Below, piece after piece: positions 1 to 4,860 of a stretch of DNA of 9,324 nt. Source of the stretch: DAIMZM01 sp036733985 (GTDB lineage Bacteria > Bacillota > Dehalobacteriia > UBA4068). The notes under the pieces are model-generated. The model worked only from the letters and a program-made list of their open reading frames with translations. It had not been told where the DNA came from and ran no database searches. Location of the stretch: positions 1-9,324 of the forward strand of contig DAIMZM010000092.1 in NCBI GenBank assembly GCA_036733985.1. The letters run 5' to 3'. Position 1 is the first letter of the stretch. Each line of letters begins with the position of its first letter. A program made the translations under genes and the position numbers.

Positions 1-742
1 TGAGAAAACCCTGCGCGCTTGTCCAAATGCTCCGAAGCTCATTGTCCGGGAGTGGCACATCGCACTTTTGGGCTTCCTCCAAAAACCGTTGACGCGCTTC
101 TTCGGTGTCATCTAATTTCACAATGATTCGACCTGCGAACCTCGATAGCGTGGAATTGCGGTGCCCCTCTGTGATAACCTCAGTCATATTGGCGAAGGCA
201 TCTGCGGCTTCATATTCCTTCATGAATGCCGTCAGCGTCAGCGACCCATCGTGGTATTCTATATCCGGGTTCTCGGTGCCATATAGAAAACGTGCCACAT
301 CCTGCGCTTGGTCATCAAAGAACGGAAAAATGCTGAACACCTGCTTTTTCAAATTTGCGAAGGTCTCATAGTCATCCTCTTCGTCTATAATGAAGTCTAC
401 ATGGAAGCGTGGCCTCGGAGATTTGCTGTCTTTTTGCTTCATGTGATGACGGCTGTAGTGAATGAAATACCGGACATTGGTGAAGAATGCGGCGATGTCT
501 GCCGGGTAAATCCAATCCTCTGGCTTATCCGAGTGGTCGTTGTCGATATCTTCGGGCAAGCCCCATGCTCGGATAAAGTTTTTATTGCTGCGGTAATTAT
601 CCTTGAATTCCGTAAACACATGGTCATATGAGACCAGCCTTCGAAATGCTTCAATGCCATCAATAACGATTTTATTCGGATATCGGCAGTTGCTTTCATC
701 GCCTCTGCAATTGGCGCAGAAGGCTGTAGGTGCGGTGTTCAT
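1..742 (-). CDS. AEP-type DNA primase with PriCT domain (partial, runs off left edge)
   Basis: This is the N-terminal 247 residues of a phage/plasmid-type primase, probably a primase-helicase that starts replication of the element. I translated it directly from the reverse strand. A Cys cluster (C9, C12, C19) opens the protein. The motif around residues 63-77 (PEDIDNDHSDKPEDW) gives the DxD acidic pair of archaeo-eukaryotic primases (D65, D67). RFHVDF at 112-117 carries the motif II histidine, and FDDQAQDVARFLYG at 142-155 is the usual third block. Residues ~190-245 (TEGHRNSTLSRFAGR onward to PDNELRSIW) match a PriCT domain. The ATG overlaps the excisionase stop as ATGA, so translation is probably coupled; only a weak GGAAG site lies upstream. 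The C-terminal part, which in relatives is often a D5/VapE-like helicase, is beyond position 1. Confidence 0.82.
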   Translation of the reverse strand, partial: MNTAPTAFCANCRGDESNCRYPNKIVIDGIEAFRRLVSYDHVFTEFKDNYRSNKNFIRAWGLPEDIDNDHSDKPEDWIYPADIAAFFTNVRYFIHYSRHHMKQKDSKSPRPRFHVDFIIDEEDDYETFANLKKQVFSIFPFFDDQAQDVARFLYGTENPDIEYHDGSLTLTAFMKEYEAADAFANMTEVITEGHRNSTLSRFAGRIIVKLDDTEEARQRFLEEAQKCDVPLPDNELRSIWTSAQGFL

Positions 743-945
743 TGCGTCGAATCACTTCCGTTCCCGTCACGAGCAGACAGCGTGCTTTCCTGAAGCCATT
801 TATGAAAGGCTTCTATCGGAATGAGAATCCTCGTCCCGATACGAAATGCCGGGAAGCCGGGCGTCTTTGTAAGCTCATACGCTTTCGGCAGGCTGATTCC
901 CATCTGCATGGAAAGCTCCTGAACGCTCATTGTCGATTTCTCCAT
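739..945 (-). CDS. Excisionase-family helix-turn-helix protein
   Basis: This 68-aa protein is almost entirely one excisionase/MerR-like DNA-binding domain (HTH_17 type). The pattern MSVQELSMQMGISLPKAYELT, then PAFRIGTRILIPIEAFHKWLQ, is the classic helix-turn-helix plus wing of Xis/AlpA-like proteins. It is expected to bind element DNA and steer the integrase towards excision, or to act as a regulator of the operon. The frame stays open upstream to 978, but the ATG at 945 is chosen because AAGGAGAG sits 7 nt before it (on the minus strand). A 45-nt gap separates it from the 51-aa gene upstream, and its stop overlaps the primase start (ATGA). No integrase lies beside it here, so its partner recombinase must be elsewhere in the element. 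Confidence 0.82.
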   Translation of the reverse strand: MEKSTMSVQELSMQMGISLPKAYELTKTPGFPAFRIGTRILIPIEAFHKWLQESTLSARDGNGSDSTQ

Positions 946-990
946 AAAGTTTCTCTCCTTCCGTTCTGTATTTTGCAAACAGCCACCGCA

Positions 991-1146
991 CTACTTGAGT
1001 GCGATGGCCGCTTTGTCTTTCGTTCTCATCTGAAGGACTGCGTTGAACGGGGTCAAATCCTTGTTGCCGAAGCTGTTGTGCTTATCAATCATTTCCTCTT
1101 TTTGCTTCAGCTTCCGGTTTTCCCTCTGCTTTTTACGGTCTTTCAT
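991..1146 (-). CDS. Small basic protein of element (51 aa), function unknown
   Basis: A 51-residue, lysine-rich protein starting MKDRKKQRENRKLKQKEE and followed by a KHNSFGNKDLTPFNAVLQMRTK segment. The first 20 residues are highly charged and probably helical. The second half resembles a short conserved protein that I recall seeing beside excisionases in clostridial elements, but I cannot name a domain. The open frame extends up to 1299; the ATG at 1146 is preferred because a perfect AAGGAGG lies 7 nt before it on the minus strand and because upstream residues look non-coding. It is the first gene of the leftward operon and may be a DNA- or RNA-binding regulator or a recombination accessory factor; this is a guess from charge and position only. 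Confidence 0.68.
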   Translation of the reverse strand: MKDRKKQRENRKLKQKEEMIDKHNSFGNKDLTPFNAVLQMRTKDKAAIALK

Positions 1147-1172
1147 GCCATTTCCTCCTTTTAGTCCTCTCT

Positions 1173-1185
1173 GGGCAGACTGCCC
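1173..1185 (-). promoter_or_regulatory. Hairpin in the leader of the leftward operon
   Basis: GGGCAG and CTGCCC form a perfect inverted repeat separated by a single A; as RNA this would fold as a GGGC/GCCC stem with a 5-nt loop. It lies 13 nt upstream of the AAGGAGG of the 51-aa gene, inside the predicted ~110-nt untranslated leader that begins near 1260. It could modulate ribosome access or RNA stability. There is no U-run, so it is not an intrinsic terminator. Confidence 0.3.
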
Positions 1186-1252
1186 CATCGTTGCGGGGAA
1201 CAATCTCTCCGATTGACTTCCGCTGGTTTGAAAACAATTTTGTTCTTTGCTC

Positions 1253-1295
1253 TTGTTTTCTACTGTATTGTACGATACAATGTCACATATAACAA
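1253..1295. promoter_or_regulatory. Symmetric, face-to-face divergent promoters sharing one palindrome
   Basis: On the plus strand TTGTTT (1253-1258), a 17-nt spacer and TACAAT (1276-1281) form a sigma-A-like promoter pointing to the DUF6076-like gene. On the minus strand TTGTTA (1295-1290), a 17-nt spacer and TACAAT (1272-1267) form an equivalent promoter pointing to the 51-aa/excisionase/primase operon. The two -10 boxes are the arms of a perfect palindrome, ATTGTA-CGA-TACAAT (1267-1281), and the -35 boxes are mirror images about the same centre (1274). RNA polymerase could not occupy both at once, so transcription should be mutually exclusive. Predicted starts are near 1288 (+) and 1260 (-). 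The spacing and symmetry are seen directly; promoter activity is inferred. Confidence 0.6.
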
Positions 1296-1321
1296 ACATT
1301 TAAATGTGACGCTAAATGTGA
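1282..1321. promoter_or_regulatory. Candidate operator cluster (GTCACAT / ATGTGA motifs)
   Basis: GTCACAT at 1282-1288 and ATGTGAC at 1304-1310 form a 7-bp inverted repeat around a 15-nt spacer. AAATGTGA occurs twice as a direct repeat (1302-1309 and 1314-1321), and ACATTTAAATGT (1296-1307) is a perfect 12-bp palindrome. The cluster covers the predicted plus-strand start site and the -35 box of the minus-strand promoter, a suitable place for a repressor that controls both directions. The binding protein is not known; the excisionase-like protein or an element repressor outside the window are candidates. Confidence 0.35.
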
Positions 1322-1335
1322 TGGAGGAAATGAAA

Positions 1336-2430
1336 ATGCCATACGACGAATGGGGTTTATTTACAGTGTCAAAAGCTGACAATACATCTGATATAATTGG
1401 ATTTGGTGATGTCGGTGGAATCGGGCAGCTTATTTACCACACCTTTCGCTTCAAAGATTATGAGTATGATGAAGCACCGGGCAATGTAGTATGTCTGAAG
1501 CCGCTTGTATATAAAGGTATGGAGCCGGACATTGACAAGCAGAATGGCCTGTCCGGTAAAGAACTGTTTCTGGAGCTTTATAACCTCGGCAGCAGAATAA
1601 ACAGCTTCTCCGAAAAGAAGCCGTTCAATGAATTGATTATTCAGTTTTGCAAAACCATTGCACACCCATATGATATAGACTCGCTGTACACGACCCTCAC
1701 CGAAGTCGATATCACCGCCGGAAAAAACGGCTATTGGGTTGAGCGTGATGCGATGTTCAGCGTTTCCGACTTTATGCATGATTTGGGCAGATTCTATGTT
1801 GCAGCACAGTTTTTCTTTGCGCTTAAAGCAGAATGTGCCGGTGCCAGTGACCCGGCTTTCAATTTAGCGACGGAAGGCAAATTCTTCGAGGGCTTGCCGT
1901 TTTTTGAGCAATATAAGCGAGAGGAACCTGAAAAGCTGGAGCCTATCCCGGAAATAGATGCGTTGGATGATATCGTTGAAATAATGAAGGCGTATGCCAA
2001 ATTAAAGAAGAAGGCCCAAGCAGTAGAACCGCCGCCGTCGTTTGCTCGTCAGCCGTTTGACTATTTTAACGACCTGCGCGATATTCTTATAGATATCATC
2101 CCGGATTTTCATATGCGGCTAAAAATGAACCCAAAAAATAACAGCGTTGTTTTTGCTGCGGATGTTCATTCCGTTTTCGATATCGCTTGGTATACGCTTG
2201 CCCGGATGATTGTGGACTTTGGCCCCCCGGAAGAAGCTGGACAACGCAACGAAAAATATGATGGTACACTCACTACCTGCCCGATATGCGGCACAGCGTT
2301 TATCCGGCGAAACAATAGACATACTTATTGCGGAGACCCTCAATGCAAGAAAGCATACGACGCACAAAGGGCTAAAAAATCCCGCAGAAATAAGAAGCTG
2401 GAAGCAACCCAAGAAAAGAGCAAAAAATAA
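1336..2430 (+). CDS. DUF6076-like protein with C-terminal zinc-ribbon motif
   Basis: A 364-aa protein of unknown function that resembles the DUF6076 family of Bacillota elements; this family assignment is from memory. The bulk (residues 1-310) is a soluble alpha/beta-looking region without a catalytic motif I recognise. The C-terminus has a clear zinc-binding pattern, CPIC (C315, C318) and YCGDPQC (C332, C337), followed by a Lys/Arg-rich tail that suggests nucleic-acid binding. The frame is open from 1213, but the ATG at 1336 is preferred: GGAGG at 1323-1327 lies 8 nt before it, and the upstream residues overlap the promoter region. ATGs at 1321 and 1330 are weaker alternatives. It is transcribed away from the excisionase/primase operon and is the last gene before the element boundary, a typical cargo position. 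No intrinsic terminator with a U-run follows it. Confidence 0.72.
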   Translation: MPYDEWGLFTVSKADNTSDIIGFGDVGGIGQLIYHTFRFKDYEYDEAPGNVVCLKPLVYKGMEPDIDKQNGLSGKELFLELYNLGSRINSFSEKKPFNELIIQFCKTIAHPYDIDSLYTTLTEVDITAGKNGYWVERDAMFSVSDFMHDLGRFYVAAQFFFALKAECAGASDPAFNLATEGKFFEGLPFFEQYKREEPEKLEPIPEIDALDDIVEIMKAYAKLKKKAQAVEPPPSFARQPFDYFNDLRDILIDIIPDFHMRLKMNPKNNSVVFAADVHSVFDIAWYTLARMIVDFGPPEEAGQRNEKYDGTLTTCPICGTAFIRRNNRHTYCGDPQCKKAYDAQRAKKSRRNKKLEATQEKSKK

Positions 2431-2640
2431 GACCGCCGTCGGCAGTCAGTCAAAATCTATCTGTACGAGATACAGCCCCATGCAGGGCTGAACCTCGGTT
2501 GTCATAAGCGTCGGTTAGTGGTTTTCACTGTACAGGAGAAACTCAAGGGCAAGCTACGTGTCTGGGTCGGAGAGATCAACATCCCAGCCTCTGTCATAGT
2601 TTCACACGAGAGTACCATCCCGTTTGAGCATCAGCTTGCT
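2431..2640. other. Non-coding terminal segment of the element
   Basis: Some 210 bases without a recognisable gene between the DUF6076-like stop and the cbiH remnant. The segment holds several small symmetries: CTGTA/TACAG (2461-2475), a CAGCCC-CATGCA-GGGCTG hairpin (2473-2490), a CTGTACAG palindrome (2529-2536) and the direct repeat TGTCATA at 2500-2506 and 2592-2598. Such repeats are expected where a recombinase or Xis binds near an element end, but no specific site can be assigned. A frame open from GTG 2518 has no ribosome site, and the residues before 2641 resemble nothing I know. Confidence 0.5.
2473..2490. repeat. Stem-loop downstream of the DUF6076-like gene
   Basis: CAGCCC and GGGCTG form a 6-bp stem with the loop CATGCA, 42 nt after the DUF6076 stop codon. 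No run of T follows on either strand, so it is a poor intrinsic terminator. It could stabilise the 3' end of the mRNA or belong to a recombination site. Confidence 0.35.
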
Positions 2641-2643
2641 GAT
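2630..2643. repeat. Inverted repeat at the element/cbiH boundary (candidate attachment site)
   Basis: ATCAGC-TT-GCTGAT is a perfect 6-bp inverted repeat around a 2-nt centre, placed where cbiH similarity starts and the base composition changes. Recombinase core sites often show this geometry, so it is a candidate for the attachment core. Only one element end is visible, so no matching direct repeat can be shown, and a 6-bp palindrome can arise by chance. Confidence 0.3.
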
Positions 2644-2931
2644 TCTGCCGCCGTCGCCGACTTTTGCCTGGCTTTGTATAATCCCGTGAGCCGGCAGCGG
2701 CAGGGCTATTTGGCCCAGGCCGCCGCCATCCTGCTGGCACATAAAGCCCCGGCCACTGTTTGCGGCCTGGCCCGGCAGATCGGCCGGCCGGGCCAGCAGG
2801 CGTCCATCCTCACCCTGGCGGAATTGGTGACGGCGGCGGTGGATATGTCCACCACGGTCTTTGTGGGCAATAGCCAGACCCAGGCCCTGGACGGGAAAAT
2901 GGTGACGCCCCGGGGGTATCGCCTTGGCTGA
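2641..2931 (+). pseudogene. cbiH: C-terminal fragment of CbiH/CobJ, precorrin-3B C17-methyltransferase (truncated)
   Basis: About 96 codons match the C-terminal part of the SAM-dependent methyltransferase that methylates C17 and contracts the corrin ring. Diagnostic pieces are ADFCLALYNPVSRQR near its start, VDMSTTVFVGNSQT in the middle and GKMVTPRGY at the end, all hallmarks of CbiH. The family is usually about 240 aa, so roughly 140 N-terminal residues, including the SAM-binding glycine loop, are missing. The reading frame continues into element DNA back to a GTG at 2518, but without a ribosome site. The fragment is intact in frame, which suggests a recent insertion. Its TGA overlaps the TTG start of cobK by 8 nt, as expected of the original operon. 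The 5' part of cbiH probably lies on the other side of the element, outside the window. Confidence 0.83.
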
Positions 2932-3676
2932 GATCATCGTCTTCGGCGGCACCGGGGAAGGTCGGCTGATCAGCCAGGCCCTGGCGGACAAGGACTTGGA
3001 CACCCTGGTTTGCGTGACCACAGGCTATGGGGAAAGCCTGCTCGCTCCTGGCCCGGCCCTGCGCGTGCAAAGAGGGCTGCTGGACGGCGCCGCCATGGCC
3101 GCTTTGCTGGCTCGGGAGCAGCCCCGCCTGGTGATCGACGCCACCCATCCCTATGCGGAACTGGCCAGCGAGAATATCCGCGCCGCCTGCGAAAAGCTGG
3201 GCGTCCGCCGTCTTTGCCTGGAGCGGGAGGCGCTGGATAGCGCCGGTTGCCTGCTTTTTTCCGATCTCCCGGCGCTGGTCAGTTGGCTGGACAGCCAGGC
3301 GGGGATCATCTTCTCCACCCTGGGGGCCAAGGAAGCGGCGGCGCTGGCCTGGGTCAGCGACTATCAGCAGCGCGTCTGGCTGCGCATCCTGCCCGATCCC
3401 GCCGGCCTGACCGCTTGCCTGGCAGCAGGCTTCCCGGCAGCCCATATCATCTGCATGCAGGGCCCCTTTTCCGCGGCTTGCAATGCCGCCCTCTTCCGGG
3501 AGAGCGGGGCGGATATCCTGCTCAGCAAGGAATCCGGCGCTGCCGGCGGCTATGAGGAAAAGCGGGCGGCCGCCATGGCCGCGGGCATGACCATGGCCCT
3601 GCTGGCCCGGCCCGCGACAGAGGCCGGCCTCAGCCTGGCCGCAATTTTGCAGCTCATCCAGGAGGATGCTTTATGA
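2924..3676 (+). CDS. cobK: Precorrin-6A / cobalt-precorrin-6A reductase
   Basis: A 250-aa cytosolic reductase of the CobK/CbiJ family that reduces the precorrin-6A macrocycle with NAD(P)H. The N-terminal FGGTGEGR (7-14) is the nucleotide-binding loop. DATHPYA (72-78), MQGPFS (178-183) and LLSKESGAAGGYEEK (199-213) are the conserved blocks of the family. The length is normal. The start is TTG: the same frame has a TGA at 2903-2905 and no ATG or GTG between it and FGGTGEGR. CGGGGG at 2911-2916 is the only possible ribosome site. The 8-nt overlap with the truncated cbiH suggests that translation normally depends on coupling from cbiH, so loss of the cbiH start could lower CobK. In an anaerobic operon the symbol cbiJ would be equally apt. 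Confidence 0.92.
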   Translation: MAEIIVFGGTGEGRLISQALADKDLDTLVCVTTGYGESLLAPGPALRVQRGLLDGAAMAALLAREQPRLVIDATHPYAELASENIRAACEKLGVRRLCLEREALDSAGCLLFSDLPALVSWLDSQAGIIFSTLGAKEAAALAWVSDYQQRVWLRILPDPAGLTACLAAGFPAAHIICMQGPFSAACNAALFRESGADILLSKESGAAGGYEEKRAAAMAAGMTMALLARPATEAGLSLAAILQLIQEDAL

Positions 3677-4860
3677 AAACCGTGACCATCGTGGGCCTGG
3701 GCCTGAACGCCGCCAGCCTGACAACAGCGGGAAGGACAGCGATCGAGCAGGCCGACCTGCTCATCGGCGCGCCCCGGCTGCTGGCCCAAGTGACTGAGCT
3801 GGGAAAACCAACTATTGCCGCCTATGCGCCGGAAAAGGTGGCGTCCATCATCCGGGCTGAGGCTGGGCCGAATTTCTGCCTGCTGGTCTCCGGCGACGTG
3901 GGCTTTTATAGCGCCGCCGGGGGGTTTAGCGTTGCCCTGCGGGACTATCAGCCCAGGCTGATCCCCGGCGTCTCCAGCCTCAGCTATTTTTGCGCTTGCC
4001 TGGGCCGGCCCTGGCAGGATATGGCGCTGATCAGCTGCCATGGCCGGGAGGAAAACCTGGCGGATACGGTGCGCCGCAACCGCCTCACCTTCGCCCTCAC
4101 CGGCGGCAATATGGCCGGCCTGGGCCAGGTCCTGTCCCAGGCCGGCTTTGGCAGCCTCCCGGTCATGGTGGGGGAAGACCTGGGGCTGGCTACAGAGCGC
4201 ATCCTGACGCTTACAGCGGCTGAGCTGGCCGCCGCCGATATTGGCGATCTGGCCGTGCTGCTGGTGGAGAACCCCCGGCCTGACCAGCGCTTGCGCCTGG
4301 GCATCCCGGACGGGGAATTCATCCGGGGCGGCGCGCCCATGACCAAAGCGGAAATACGGGCCGTCGCCCTGAGCCGCCTGGCCCCCTGGCCCGGCGCGAT
4401 CTGCGCCGACATCGGGGCCGGCACCGGCTCGGTCACGGTGGAGCTGGCCCTGGCCGCTTACGCGGGCCGGGTCTACGCTATTGAGCAAGACCCGGCAGCC
4501 CTGGCGCTGGTGGCAGCCAACTGCCGCCGCTTCCACCTGGGCAATGTGACCCTTATCCAAGGCAGGGCCCCGGCTGCCCTGGCCCAGCTGCCGGCATTGG
4601 ATATCGCCTTCATCGGCGGCAGTTCCGGCTCGCTCCCAGCGATCTGCGCCGCGCTTTTCAGCCAAAATCCCCGCCTGCGGCTGGCCATGAACGCCATCAC
4701 TTTGGAAACCCTTGAGGAAGCGCTGGCAGCCTTTGCCAGCCAGGGCATGGAGCCGGCCGTTAGCCAAATCAGCCTGGCGCGGCTGGAAAAGGTTGGGGCC
4801 CGGCATATGCTGCGGGCCAATTCCCCTGTCTTCGTCATCAGCGGTGGCGGCGATGGCTAG
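3673..4860 (+). CDS. cbiET: CbiE-CbiT fusion: precorrin-6B C5,15-methyltransferase / C12-decarboxylase
   Basis: A 395-aa fusion equivalent to CobL. Residues ~1-205 are the CbiE domain (C5 methylation): VGLGLN at 7-12, SGDVGFYSAAGG at 73-84 and PGVSSLSYFCACLGRPWQD at 98-116. Residues ~220-395 are the CbiT domain (C15 methylation and C12 acetate decarboxylation), with the SAM motif ADIGAGTGSVTVE at 245-257, acidic E271 after the second strand and IGGSSG at 314-319. The first glycine motif reads GLGLN where many relatives have GxGPG, a mild variation. The ATG overlaps the cobK stop as ATGA, and a perfect AGGAGG (3660-3665) lies 7 nt upstream, so this is the best-supported start of the operon. 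It acts directly after the reductase encoded upstream. Confidence 0.93.
   Translation: MKTVTIVGLGLNAASLTTAGRTAIEQADLLIGAPRLLAQVTELGKPTIAAYAPEKVASIIRAEAGPNFCLLVSGDVGFYSAAGGFSVALRDYQPRLIPGVSSLSYFCACLGRPWQDMALISCHGREENLADTVRRNRLTFALTGGNMAGLGQVLSQAGFGSLPVMVGEDLGLATERILTLTAAELAAADIGDLAVLLVENPRPDQRLRLGIPDGEFIRGGAPMTKAEIRAVALSRLAPWPGAICADIGAGTGSVTVELALAAYAGRVYAIEQDPAALALVAANCRRFHLGNVTLIQGRAPAALAQLPALDIAFIGGSSGSLPAICAALFSQNPRLRLAMNAITLETLEEALAAFASQGMEPAVSQISLARLEKVGARHMLRANSPVFVISGGGDG

Larger units (their letters stand above)
1..2640. mobile_element. Right-hand end of an integrated mobile element, inserted in cbiH
   Basis: This stretch differs from the rest of the window in base composition (visibly AT-richer) and in gene content: an excisionase-like protein, an AEP primase and a DUF6076-like protein, all typical of integrative elements of anaerobic Bacillota. 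On its right it abuts the middle of a cbiH reading frame whose upstream two thirds are missing, which is the signature of an insertion boundary. The exact boundary is inferred to lie between about 2625 and 2645, where cbiH-like protein similarity and GC-rich codon use begin. The left end, the integrase and any conjugation genes are outside the window, so I cannot say whether this is an ICE, a satellite-like prophage or another integrative element. A misjoined assembly is the main alternative explanation. Confidence 0.65.

Noticed and set aside
439..699. 86-codon minus-strand frame inside the primase region
   Set aside because: The primase is in a different frame of the same strand and shows AEP and PriCT motifs; this one is low-complexity in its second half (Thr/Ser-rich) and has no ribosome site.
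1147..1299. N-terminal extension of the 51-aa protein up to ATG 1299
   Set aside because: It would overlap the promoter palindrome, and a perfect AAGGAGG precedes the ATG at 1146.
1213..1335. N-terminal extension of the DUF6076-like protein by 41 residues with a hydrophobic stretch (possible signal peptide)
   Set aside because: This segment overlaps the divergent promoter region and lacks a ribosome site at its ATG, while GGAGG is correctly placed for the ATG at 1336.
2499..2527. Promoter with TTGTCA -35 (2499-2504) reading towards the cob genes
   Set aside because: No acceptable -10 box occurs 16 to 18 nt downstream.
2431..2640. Possible decayed gene on the minus strand (frame reading MTTEVQPCMGLYLVQIDFD and neighbours broken by several stops)
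   Set aside because: The stops are frequent, the pieces are short and nothing matches a known family; chance is the simpler explanation.
2431..2640. Group II intron or transposase at the junction
   Set aside because: No intron 5' GTGYG boundary, domain V-like hairpin or reverse transcriptase is present, and no transposase gene or terminal inverted repeat pair is visible.
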